Part shown: one piece after another, positions 18,062 through 26,609 of the stretch | Numbering within the stretch: position 1 is the first letter of the stretch | Layout of the letters: the number at the start of each line of letters is the position of its first letter | DNA from: G963665975 sp963665975 | GTDB taxonomy: Bacteria; Bacteroidota; Rhodothermia; Rhodothermales; Bin80 | Direction: 5' to 3' | DNA: 64,000 nt | Assembly: GCA_963665975.1 (NCBI GenBank) | Contig: OY762508.1 | Coordinates: 2,356,001-2,420,000 of the forward strand | The notes under the pieces: generated by a model | Database searches by the model: none | The model's input: the letters and a program-made list of their open reading frames with translations, nothing else | What the model was told of the DNA's origin: nothing | Program-made: the position numbers and the translations under genes

Positions 18062-19657
18062 CTAGTCCTCTAATCGATCCTGGATCATCCGTGTCCAGTC
18101 TTTATATAGCGCTTCTGCAACTGCACTGAAGTCGGTAGGATACAGTCCTGATTCATCGAGGTTTATTCTTTGAACCGTAGAGCCTCCAGGATACTGTTCT
18201 TTCTTGAATAGCCAGGCGCCCACCTGTTCGGGGTACAACACAACATCCCCACCATCAATTTCCTTCCGGCTCGACTCTGGCAAAGACGACAGGTTAACGA
18301 GGTTGGCGAGTGCCTCCAATATCCATTCACTATGTGTCGTCACAATTACGCGAACACCCGCGGTAACGATTGCCGCAAGTTCGCGCGTGAATTCGACTTG
18401 TGCGGCTGGATGTACGTGCGCCTCGGGCTCTTCTATGATCAAGACATCGCCGGGCCGTACGTAGTGGCGCAGATACAGAACTATAGGGGCTAGGTCCGAA
18501 ACCATGGAGGACGCACTTGTAAGCGGCAACACACCATCCCAATGCATCGGCCGATAACGGAATTGCGGAAATCGAACCGGCGAGGAATTGTCTACGAGCA
18601 CGGAACCATCCAGGATGCTTTTTTCGATTCTGGCGCCAATTACGCGTAGTGGGTCAGATTCTCCGTTAGAATCGTAGCCGTTTCCAGACTCGAGTGGCTC
18701 AACCAGCTTTGACAAGAAGTCTGCGACGACCCCTGAAAACATAGGCGGGACTTGCATGGAATTTGCAACCACGCCTAAGGATGCGTGCACGAATGCTGCG
18801 TGCGCGCGCATAATACCCGTTCTGTCTGCCGGGAGGTAGTACGCCGTGCGGTCAAATGGCCTGTATACGGTGGGTTGAAAACAGTCGACCCAATGTGCCA
18901 GGAGATCTTCTACCAGATGCCGTTCTTCATTTTCGTTGAGAGGGGTGTTCGCCCGGTATCCAGCAACTCGCAGTGTCTCTTCCACTGCTTCATTAGAAAG
19001 CTTCATCGGCATCGCCTCCGGGATGCTCGTTTGCAGCCTGGCTCCATCCGCATCCAGAATAATTTTGTGTTCAATGATTGGCTCCGTAGAGGCATCGGAA
19101 GGTGTACGCATGATAATACTCGTGCTACCAGACGCATTCTTGCGCGGGAGCATCGCGGCTTCAAGGCCAAAACAGCGAGCGATTTCGGTTCCCAATCCCA
19201 GTTCGTTACCGTCAATCGCCGAAAATATCGATCGCAGGGCCGCTGTTATGGATGAAGGAAGTGAGTAAGGACCGTGCTGGCCCTGACCCTGCCCATGCGC
19301 AAGAAAATTTCGTAAAATTCGGGGTAGTTCGGCCACCTCTTTTCTTGTGTTTATTGGAGCCCCGGGCAGACCGTCCAACACGAACTGGCGAGTTACATTT
19401 AAGAGCTGATATCCAAACACTGATCGACGCTGACAAAAGAATCGATGCAGGGCGTATATGAGGACAGCCAGGAAGGATTTCCCAGAATTGCTCGGGCCGA
19501 CAAAAACTGACAATGGACAGAGATCAATGTCAGCCCGGGTTAGGGGCCCGAAGTTTTCAACCGATAACACTTGTTTATGGCAAGAAGACCGATTGTGCTC
19601 GACTGTCGCCGCAGAGCTATCCTTATTTGGCAGGGGGTGTGCGCCCGAAATGGTCAC
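18062..19657 (-). CDS. AAA15/OLD-type ABC-like ATPase (SMC-like head)
   Basis: The 531-residue protein starts at GTG 19657 and opens with the typical SVENFGPLTRADIDL strand pair. Walker A GPSNSGKS is at 54-61, an ABC-signature-like LTSASSMV at 379-386, Walker B VLIIEEPEAH at 405-414, and the switch His in TTHSEW at 440-445. LPADRTGIMRAH (275-286) is also characteristic of AAA15 ATPases. There is no TOPRIM domain after the head, so it is not a GajA/OLD nuclease. Proteins of this class power defence systems such as PARIS and Septu, and here the partner is the nuclease-like gene 2 bp downstream. Composition is more AT-rich than the flanking recJ, compatible with transfer. Confidence 0.88.
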   Translation of the reverse strand: MTISGAHPLPNKDSSAATVEHNRSSCHKQVLSVENFGPLTRADIDLCPLSVFVGPSNSGKSFLAVLIYALHRFFCQRRSVFGYQLLNVTRQFVLDGLPGAPINTRKEVAELPRILRNFLAHGQGQGQHGPYSLPSSITAALRSIFSAIDGNELGLGTEIARCFGLEAAMLPRKNASGSTSIIMRTPSDASTEPIIEHKIILDADGARLQTSIPEAMPMKLSNEAVEETLRVAGYRANTPLNENEERHLVEDLLAHWVDCFQPTVYRPFDRTAYYLPADRTGIMRAHAAFVHASLGVVANSMQVPPMFSGVVADFLSKLVEPLESGNGYDSNGESDPLRVIGARIEKSILDGSVLVDNSSPVRFPQFRYRPMHWDGVLPLTSASSMVSDLAPIVLYLRHYVRPGDVLIIEEPEAHVHPAAQVEFTRELAAIVTAGVRVIVTTHSEWILEALANLVNLSSLPESSRKEIDGGDVVLYPEQVGAWLFKKEQYPGGSTVQRINLDESGLYPTDFSAVAEALYKDWTRMIQDRLED

Positions 19658-19675
19658 ACAATAACTGAAATATGA

Positions 19676-19705
19676 ATTTTACGGCCCAATTGTGCACCGG
19701 TTCAA
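19676..19705 (-). promoter_or_regulatory. possible sigma70-type promoter of the ATPase-nuclease pair
   Basis: Read on the minus strand there is TTGAAC (19705-19700), an 18-bp spacer, and TAAAAT (19681-19676). Both hexamers are near consensus. Transcription would begin about 12 nt before the GTG start, which would make the mRNA almost leaderless; no ribosome site is visible. It is a pattern match only. Confidence 0.3.
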
Positions 19706-19844
19706 TAATCGTTAAGGTACGTTCTCTGTTGTTCTGACGGTATGGATTGCCAGCACACGGCCGTGCAGAAACCTCGAATACCAGTCGTGGTATCTGGCGA
19801 CCGTATGCACTCTCGCAGGCCGGCAATAGCCAGAGGAGTAATTG

Positions 19845-21032
19845 GTGCACAAGAAAGAAGGGAACGCGTTTCTGATCCTGCTGGCGCTCTGGTTGATGGT
19901 ATTCGCGGCAAGCAGCCAGGTAATTATCATCGCTCCCATTTTGCCCCGCATTGGCGAAGCCCTGCAGGTTACAGAGGCACTACTGGGTCTTCTGGGCACC
20001 GCGTACGCCCTCCTGCTATTCGTCTTCGCCTTGATCACGGGTCCCGTCTCGGACAAGATAGGACGGCGTTCTATCCTGCTCATCGGATGCGGGAGTATGG
20101 CAATAGCCCTCGGCCTGCACGCGTTCGCGGACAATTTCTGGGCCTTGCTAACCGTACGATCACTGGCTGGCGCCGCCGGTGGCATCCTCAGCGGATCCGC
20201 GGTAGCGTATGTCGGTGACTATTTCCCCTACGAACGGCGCGGATGGGCGAGCGGATGGGTCATGAGCGGCATCGCCTTCGGGCAGATTCTTGGTATTCCG
20301 ATCGGGACCATCCTCGCGGACCAATACGATTATCGCATGCCGTTCACGGCGTTTGCCGGAGTCATGACCGTCGCGTTTCTCGTGGTCTGCTTCTTCGTGC
20401 CCCAGCCTGGTGTGAAACGCGATACGCGCGTTTTGACCCTGAAGAGGGCATTGCGCAACTACGGAAGGCTACTCTTGCAGCGAGATCCGGCAGGAGCAGT
20501 TGCAGCCTATATCCTGATGTTTCTCGGTTATGGACTGTATGTCTACTACCTGCCGCTCTGGCTGGAGGGTGACGTAGGGCTGACCGGGACCCAGGTAGCG
20601 TCCCTGTTTCTGGTGGGAGGGCTGGGCAACGTCGTGGCCAGTCCGGTAGCCGGGCGCCTCTCCGACCGCATCGGACGCAAGCCGGTCGTCGCGTTCGCTT
20701 GCTTCGGACTCGGCGCGCTGGTGCTTGTGACTACGGTAGTAGTCGTGGACCTCATAACTGCCTACGTGCTATTTGGAGCAGCAATGATACTGGGTACCAT
20801 TCGCATTAGCCCCTTGCAGGCGCTCATGACGGCCATCGTTCCCGAACAGAAGCGAGGCATCCTGATGAGCCTGTCCGTAGCCATGGGGCAATTGGCCTTT
20901 GGCCTGGGAAGCGCGCTCGCCGGACTCACGTATACTGCCTGGGGGTATGCAAGTAATACCGTTGCAGCAGCATTGTGCATCGTACTGATGGCCGTCGTGG
21001 TGAGCTTCGTGATGTCCGAGCCTGACATCTAG
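19845..21032 (+). CDS. major facilitator superfamily transporter
   Basis: This 395-residue protein has about 12 hydrophobic helices. It carries the MFS loop motif GPVSDKIGRRSILLIG between helices 2 and 3, and a second copy, GRLSDRIGRKPVVAF, in the C-terminal half. This is the DHA-type drug/metabolite transporter pattern. The start is GTG 19845, 7 nt after a good ribosome site (AGAGGAG at about 19831-19837); TTG 19842 is an alternative. It diverges from the ATPase gene and converges with the DUF3078 gene. The substrate cannot be told. Confidence 0.9.
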   Translation: MHKKEGNAFLILLALWLMVFAASSQVIIIAPILPRIGEALQVTEALLGLLGTAYALLLFVFALITGPVSDKIGRRSILLIGCGSMAIALGLHAFADNFWALLTVRSLAGAAGGILSGSAVAYVGDYFPYERRGWASGWVMSGIAFGQILGIPIGTILADQYDYRMPFTAFAGVMTVAFLVVCFFVPQPGVKRDTRVLTLKRALRNYGRLLLQRDPAGAVAAYILMFLGYGLYVYYLPLWLEGDVGLTGTQVASLFLVGGLGNVVASPVAGRLSDRIGRKPVVAFACFGLGALVLVTTVVVVDLITAYVLFGAAMILGTIRISPLQALMTAIVPEQKRGILMSLSVAMGQLAFGLGSALAGLTYTAWGYASNTVAAALCIVLMAVVVSFVMSEPDI

Positions 21033-21035
21033 AGA

Positions 21036-21899
21036 CTAGGAGATGGAAAATGACAGGCCTACCGACAATACTTCCCGCATCTGTAGTGCACGCGTGATGT
21101 CCGTGTCGTACCGGGCGTGGTACTCGAAATTCACCTGCAGCCAGCGGTTGACCTTCATGGTCACGAATACTTCCCACGAGGCATCGGGCTGTTCGGGCTT
21201 GTTGAAGGAGGCGAACAGGCTGAGCGTGGACTTGAGGTGGACGTTGCGAAAGATCTCACCATCATAGCGGGTGACGGCCTCAAGTCCCGCTTCGATACGC
21301 ATCGCCCTATCCGGATCGACGCCAAAGCGGTCGCGCAGAGATGCCGTGGTGACAAGCGTCTCCTTGGCGCCCAAGCCAATGCGTTGTGTCAGCTCGGATA
21401 TCGGCGCAAAGGCAAAGCCGGCCGCCTGCATGAACGTTGCGGGCGCCAGAAACGTCGACACACGTTCGGGTGAGCCCCCCTTATAGGTGAACCCGTTTGC
21501 AAACTGCGTGCGAACCGATGTGGCGAGCGTCGGATGGAATCGTCCGAAGAAGCCGTCGCCTGCATACGTAAAAGTTGCCCCGATATGAAGGAGATCCTCC
21601 GCCTTGCGGACGCCCATCGAGTCCTGCTTGACAATGCCAAAGGAGATGCGCGCATCGTGCTGGTGCGTCCATCGCGAACCTTTGCGATCGGCCTCCGCAT
21701 GGAGGCCGCCGCTCATGGCAAACGAACTGATCCCGCCTTCTGACCAGTTCTGAAATCCCGTTTGGGCAAAAGAAAGACGCCCGGAGAGTGATTGAGTCCA
21801 AGTCTGCGACGTGTCGATCGCTGCATTCTGACCCAACACCGCAGCAGCAGTCGCATGCAGGCACAGTAGCAATAGGAGTCCCGGCCCGATCCTGGACAT
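21036..21899 (-). CDS. DUF3078-type outer membrane protein
   Basis: The 287-residue protein has a signal peptide (ending about AVLGQ) and then the pattern SFAQTGFQNWSEGGISSFAMSG. This Asn-Trp-Ser-x-Gly-Gly signature and the alternating aromatic/polar strands are those of the Bacteroidota DUF3078 family, likely outer-membrane beta-barrels. It lies 11 bp after atpC on the same strand, so it may be the last gene of the atpDC operon. No role in ATP synthesis is implied. The function of the family is unknown. Confidence 0.82.
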   Translation of the reverse strand: MSRIGPGLLLLLCLHATAAAVLGQNAAIDTSQTWTQSLSGRLSFAQTGFQNWSEGGISSFAMSGGLHAEADRKGSRWTHQHDARISFGIVKQDSMGVRKAEDLLHIGATFTYAGDGFFGRFHPTLATSVRTQFANGFTYKGGSPERVSTFLAPATFMQAAGFAFAPISELTQRIGLGAKETLVTTASLRDRFGVDPDRAMRIEAGLEAVTRYDGEIFRNVHLKSTLSLFASFNKPEQPDASWEVFVTMKVNRWLQVNFEYHARYDTDITRALQMREVLSVGLSFSIS

Positions 21900-21910
21900 T
21901 GGCGTGCCTA

Positions 21911-22336
21911 TTAACCGGCACGCGTTCCCACGCGGCCCATGGCGACCCGGGTCCGATTGCGGGCGCGCTCCAAGGCGCGCTCGGCGCGTGCACGGTCCAC
22001 ACTGCTGTCCGCAGCCGCGAGGCGCTCTCTGGCACGCTCTTCCGCCGCGCGTGCACGGTCGACGTCGATATCGGAGGCATGCTCGACCGTTTCCGCGAGC
22101 ACAGTGACCACGTTTCCAATTACTTCGACAAAGCCGCCACTTGTGGCGAACGTGATCGTCTCGCGCGCGTCCTGCGCAAGTACGAGCGTGCCTATGCCTA
22201 TCGCCGCAATCATGGGCGCGTGGTTGTACCGAATCTCGAACGAGCCTCCGACGCCTGGAGCACTAATGCCGCGGGCTTCGCCCTGGAACACGCGCTTGTC
22301 AGGCGCGACGATATCTACGTGCAACGCGTTCGCCAT
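21911..22336 (-). CDS. atpC: ATP synthase F1 epsilon subunit
   Basis: The 141-residue protein opens with LHVDIVAPDKRVFQGEA and contains GSFEIRYNHAPMIAAIGIG, the conserved beta-sandwich of the epsilon subunit. The C-terminal part is an R/A/E-rich helical pair (about 90-135), the domain that can inhibit ATP hydrolysis. It follows atpD by 17 bp. Finding atpDC together but away from the other atp genes is usual in parts of Bacteroidota. Confidence 0.95.
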   Translation of the reverse strand: MANALHVDIVAPDKRVFQGEARGISAPGVGGSFEIRYNHAPMIAAIGIGTLVLAQDARETITFATSGGFVEVIGNVVTVLAETVEHASDIDVDRARAAEERARERLAAADSSVDRARAERALERARNRTRVAMGRVGTRAG

Positions 22337-22353
22337 ATGACAACCCAGGCGTG

Positions 22354-23844
22354 CTACTCGTTTAGCATGGCCTCGCCGGCCTCAATGACGTCTTCAATGA
22401 CGCCCTTGTAGGTAAAGGCGCCCTCTGGCAAATGGTCGAGCTCGCCACTCAGGATCATCCGGAAGCCGCGGATGGTGTCTTCAATCTTGACGTACTTGCC
22501 GGGCGTCCCGGTAAACTGTTCGGCGACGAAGAGGGGCTGGCTCATGTAGCGCTCGGCGCGCCGGGCGCGCTGCACGGCCTGCTTGTCTTCATCCGAAAGC
22601 TCGTCCATGCCCAGGATGGCGATAATGTCCTGCAACTCCTTATAGCGCTGCAACAGCTCCTTGACATCCTGCGCCGTTTCGTAGTGGTCGTCGCCAACGA
22701 CGCGTGGCGTGAGGATGGTGGAGTTTGAATCCAGCGGATCGATAGCGGGATACAGGCCCAACGACGCTATACGCCGCGACAGGACGGTCGTGGCGTCGAG
22801 ATGGGCGAAGGCCGTGGCTGGCGCCGGGTCTGTGAGGTCATCCGCGGGGACATAGATGGCCTGCACGGATGTAATCGAGCCGCTTTTGGTGGAGGTGATG
22901 CGCTCTTGCATTTCACCCATTTCCGTGGCAAGCGTAGGCTGATAGCCTACCGCGCTTGGCATCCGACCCAACAGCGCTGATACCTCCGAGCCGGCTTGCG
23001 TAAAGCGGAAGATGTTGTCAACAAACAAAAGTACATCGCGCCCGCCCAGGTCGCGGAAATATTCCGCAATCGTAAGCCCGGACAGTCCGACACGCGCCCT
23101 CGCGCCCGGCGGCTCGTTCATCTGGCCAAACACAAGGCTGATATTGCTCTCGTTGATCAGATCCATGTCGACCTTGGAAAGGTCCCAACGGCCTTCCTCC
23201 ATGGCTTCCTTGAACGCCTCACCATACTGCATCACACCGCTCTCGATCATCTCGCGCAAAAGGTCATTACCTTCGCGCGTTCGCTCTCCAACACCAGCGA
23301 ATACGCTGAGTCCTTCGTGCGCCTTGGCGATGTTGTTGATGAGCTCCATGATCAACACTGTCTTGCCCACGCCGGCGCCGCCAAAGAGGCCGATCTTGCC
23401 GCCACGCGAATACGGCTGGATCAGATCCACGACCTTGATGCCGGTTTCCAGCATTTCGACGGTCGTCGAGAGTTCCGAAAACGGCGGCGGTTCGCGGTGA
23501 ATAGGCAGACGGGATTCTGCAGTCGGCTGCGGCAGACCGTCAATGGCCCTGCCCACCACGTTAAACAGGCGACCACGAATATCCGGGCCCACAGGCATGG
23601 CAATGCCCTGCCCTGTGTCGGTGACCTCCGCACCACGCGTCAGTCCGTCGGTGGAGTCCATCGCGACTGCGCGGACGCGGTGCTCGCCCAAATGCTGTTG
23701 CACCTCGAGGACGAGGACGCCCAGATCACCCCGGTCAATTTCGAGAGCGTTCAAAATACCAGGGACCGAATCAGCGGTAAAGGCTACGTCAACCACGGGA
23801 CCTACAACCTGTACGACCCGGCCAGTAGCGGAAGCTGCTTCCAT
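22354..23844 (-). CDS. atpD: ATP synthase F1 beta subunit
   Basis: This 496-residue protein is the catalytic subunit of F1. The Walker A loop GGAGVGKT is at 155-162, and the catalytic glutamate segment GERTREG is at about 186-192. LFVDNIFRFTQAGSEVSALLGRMPS contains the Walker B strand and the DELSEED region reads GMDELSDEDKQ. All catalytic positions appear intact. The ATG at 23844 faces the divergent metalloprotease gene across about 220 bp, where promoters for both are expected. It is about 18 kb from the rest of the atp genes. Confidence 0.98.
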   Translation of the reverse strand: MEAASATGRVVQVVGPVVDVAFTADSVPGILNALEIDRGDLGVLVLEVQQHLGEHRVRAVAMDSTDGLTRGAEVTDTGQGIAMPVGPDIRGRLFNVVGRAIDGLPQPTAESRLPIHREPPPFSELSTTVEMLETGIKVVDLIQPYSRGGKIGLFGGAGVGKTVLIMELINNIAKAHEGLSVFAGVGERTREGNDLLREMIESGVMQYGEAFKEAMEEGRWDLSKVDMDLINESNISLVFGQMNEPPGARARVGLSGLTIAEYFRDLGGRDVLLFVDNIFRFTQAGSEVSALLGRMPSAVGYQPTLATEMGEMQERITSTKSGSITSVQAIYVPADDLTDPAPATAFAHLDATTVLSRRIASLGLYPAIDPLDSNSTILTPRVVGDDHYETAQDVKELLQRYKELQDIIAILGMDELSDEDKQAVQRARRAERYMSQPLFVAEQFTGTPGKYVKIEDTIRGFRMILSGELDHLPEGAFTYKGVIEDVIEAGEAMLNE

Positions 23845-23986
23845 GTACGTTTCAGAAGGGTTCTGACGTGAATATCTCCGGTAGATGTTGCTTTAGCTTG
23901 CCAATTTAACGCGCTTGGCGCGGATCGGATAGCGGAAACTCTGGGCTGCAGGCAAAGAATTAAGGAATTCACAGGTTTATCCGGAG

Positions 23987-24030
23987 TGCAAGGGGCTTGC
24001 AGGGAATCCGTTATATTGTATTGCAAGCCC
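23987..24030 (+). promoter_or_regulatory. two mutually exclusive hairpins upstream of the metalloprotease gene
   Basis: TGCAAG-GGG-CTTGCA (23987-24001) is a perfect 6-bp stem. Its right arm is shared by a second, longer-range stem, GGGCTTGC (23993-24000) with GCAAGCCC (24023-24030), a perfect 8-bp match with a 22-nt loop. The two cannot form together. The element lies 33 nt before the ATG at 24063. Whether it is transcribed as a leader is not known. Confidence 0.35.
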
Positions 24031-24062
24031 TGCCAGCTGCCTTCCAAACCGCCTGTACAGAC

Positions 24063-26594
24063 ATGACTCGTAATCGGATCTTGTTCTTTGCTTGCATCTC
24101 ACTGCTTCTTGGCGTGACGGCCACAAACGGCCAGACACTGCCGTCGGTTGCCGACAAAGCGGCCTCTTTTGTCAAGCAGGACGGGTTCTTTCCCGTGTAC
24201 TGGGACGAAGCTGGCGGCAAGGTCTATCTGGAAATCTCCGGCATGGATGAAGACTTCCTCTATGTCTCTTCGCTCGTAGCAGGGCTGGGGTCCAACGACA
24301 TCGGCCTCGATCGCAGCCAGCTCGGCGCCACGCGCCTGGTCCGCTTCGAACGGATTGGTCCAAAAGTGCTCCTCGTCATGCCCAACCTGCGATATCGGGC
24401 TGTCAGCGATGATGCCGCTGAGCGAACCTCGGTCCGCGAGGCGTTTGCCGAGGGCATTGTGTGGGGCTTTACCGTGGAGGCGGAAACCGATGGCCGTGTG
24501 CTGGTCGATGCGACGGCCTTTCTGGTTCGCGATGCACACGGCATCGTGCGCCGGCTGCGCGCCACACAGCAGGGCCGCTATGCGCTCGACGACAGCCGCA
24601 GCGCTCCCGTGCCGGAAATGTTGAAGGCATTTCCCGACAACACCGAAATGGAAGCGCGTATCACCGTAACAGGCGACGACCCCGGCGGGTTCGTCCGGGA
24701 TGTAGCCGCCGATCCCTATGCCCTGACCCTGCGCGTGCGCCATTCACTGGTCCGCCTTCCCGGTCCTGGATATGCGCCGCGCGCCTTCCATCCTGGTGCG
24801 GGCTACGGCGCGCTGACCTTCCGCGACTACGCCGCACCAATTGGCGAGGACATGGTACGCCGCTTCATACGGCGCCACCGGCTTGTAAAGAAAGACTCTG
24901 CGGCTGCCGTCAGCGACCCGGTCAAGCCTATCGTGTACTATCTCGATCCTGGCACGCCCGAGCCTGTTCGCAGTGCGCTACTGGATGGCGCTCGCTGGTG
25001 GGAGGCGGCTTTTGAGACCGCAGGATTCTCGAACGCCTACTGGGTGGAGCTGCTGCCGCCGGACGCGGATCCCATGGACATCCGGTACAACACGATTCAG
25101 TGGGTGCACCGTGCCACGCGCGGCTGGAGCTATGGCTCATCAGTGACGGACCCGCGCACCGGCGAGATCATCAAGGGACACGTCTCGCTCGGCTCGCTGC
25201 GCGTGCGGCAGGACTATCTGATCGCTGAGGGCCTGCTGGCACCGTACGCAGATTCCCTGCGTGGAGGCCCCGCTTCGCCAGAGGCTGATCCGATGCTCCA
25301 GATGGCGCTGGCGCGCATCCGCCAACTTTCAGCGCACGAAGTGGGCCATACGCTGGGACTCAGCCATAATTTTGCCGCCTCCACAACGGGCCGCAGCTCC
25401 GTGATGGACTATCCCGCTCCCTATGCTTCGCTGACCAGTGATGGGCGCATTTCGCTCGCGGACGCCTATGCCACCGGCATCGGAGAATGGGATAAGGTGG
25501 CCATTGCCTACGGATACAGCCAGGCGACGCCAGATGCCGATGAAGCGGCCATGCTGGCAGAGATTCTTGCGGGGGCACACGAGCGGGGCCTTCGCTATAT
25601 CACCGATAGCGATGCACGCCCGGCCGGAGCGGCGCATCCGGCTGCCAATTTATGGGACAACGGCGGGGATATGGTTGCAGCCCTCGACCACGAAATGCGC
25701 GTGCGCGAAGCCGCCCTGGCCCGCTTCGGCGTCTCCACCATACGCGAAGGACGTCCGCTGGCCACGCTTGAGGAAGTACTGGTCCCGCTATACCTGCGCC
25801 ATCGCTACCAGATCGAGGCGACCGTCAAGATGATTGGCGGCAGGACCTATTCCTATGCCCACCGCGGAGATATGCAGCCGTTGCCGCGGTTCATCACAGG
25901 GGCAGGTCAGCGCTCCGCGCTGGCCACGCTCCTGAAAGTCGTCCAGCCAGACGCGCTACGCCTGCCGGAAAACATTCGCACGCAGATTCCGCCACGTCCT
26001 CCAGGATTCGGGCACCATCGCGAGCTGTTCTACGGACATACCGGGCTGACATTTGATCCGTATGCGCCCGCAGCGACCGTTGCAGGGCTCGTGCTCGGCC
26101 TTGCCGTGCACCCGGAGCGGGCAGCTCGCTTGGTGTATCAAAACGACGTGGATTCCCGCCTGCCGGACTTTGAAGAGGTACTGGAAACCATCAGCAGCGA
26201 AACATGGGGACGCCGCATTCCGGTCGATGCCTATGCCGCAGAATTGCAGCGCGTCGTCCAGCAGGTCTGGATTGACGAGCTAGTAGGTCTTGCGGCAAAC
26301 GCGGCCGCAGCACCCGCCGTTCGCGCGATGACTACGCAGAAGCTCCGCGAAATCCATGGCTGGCTACAGGAAAATCCAGGCTCGCGAGATGACGAAGAAA
26401 CGATTGCGCACCGGGCCCTGGTATTCGACCAGATAGATCGCTATATCCTCCGCGATTACCGGCCGGGCGAGACTGCGCGGCCGGCCGCAATGCCGCCTGG
26501 ATCACCAATCGGAGAGCCGGCTTATGTGCTGCGCCGCCGCCAGCGGGAGGCTGTCCTAGAGCACCTTTCCATCCTGGCTTGCAGCGTGGAGTGA
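24063..26594 (+). CDS. secreted zinc-dependent metalloprotease (DUF5117/DUF4953 type)
   Basis: The 843-residue protein has a signal peptide (residues 1-21, ending TATNGQ), an N-terminal beta-rich domain, and a metzincin-like catalytic domain. The zinc motif HEVGHTLGLSH starts at His425 (H425, E426, H429, with H435 as a third ligand), followed by VMDYPAPY, which resembles a Met-turn. This layout is that of the large Bacteroidota DUF5117/DUF4953 proteases. The ATG at 24063 is preferred over upstream in-frame TTG codons because it gives a signal peptide. It converges with thiL. The substrate is unknown. Confidence 0.9.
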   Translation: MTRNRILFFACISLLLGVTATNGQTLPSVADKAASFVKQDGFFPVYWDEAGGKVYLEISGMDEDFLYVSSLVAGLGSNDIGLDRSQLGATRLVRFERIGPKVLLVMPNLRYRAVSDDAAERTSVREAFAEGIVWGFTVEAETDGRVLVDATAFLVRDAHGIVRRLRATQQGRYALDDSRSAPVPEMLKAFPDNTEMEARITVTGDDPGGFVRDVAADPYALTLRVRHSLVRLPGPGYAPRAFHPGAGYGALTFRDYAAPIGEDMVRRFIRRHRLVKKDSAAAVSDPVKPIVYYLDPGTPEPVRSALLDGARWWEAAFETAGFSNAYWVELLPPDADPMDIRYNTIQWVHRATRGWSYGSSVTDPRTGEIIKGHVSLGSLRVRQDYLIAEGLLAPYADSLRGGPASPEADPMLQMALARIRQLSAHEVGHTLGLSHNFAASTTGRSSVMDYPAPYASLTSDGRISLADAYATGIGEWDKVAIAYGYSQATPDADEAAMLAEILAGAHERGLRYITDSDARPAGAAHPAANLWDNGGDMVAALDHEMRVREAALARFGVSTIREGRPLATLEEVLVPLYLRHRYQIEATVKMIGGRTYSYAHRGDMQPLPRFITGAGQRSALATLLKVVQPDALRLPENIRTQIPPRPPGFGHHRELFYGHTGLTFDPYAPAATVAGLVLGLAVHPERAARLVYQNDVDSRLPDFEEVLETISSETWGRRIPVDAYAAELQRVVQQVWIDELVGLAANAAAAPAVRAMTTQKLREIHGWLQENPGSRDDEETIAHRALVFDQIDRYILRDYRPGETARPAAMPPGSPIGEPAYVLRRRQREAVLEHLSILACSVE

Positions 26595-26609
26595 CGTGGC
26601 GGCCTCGAA

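Noticed and set aside
15625..19657. recJ as a third component of the ATPase-nuclease cassette
   Set aside because: RecJ here is a normal housekeeping protein, about 240 bp away, and followed closely by the M14 gene rather than tied to the cassette.
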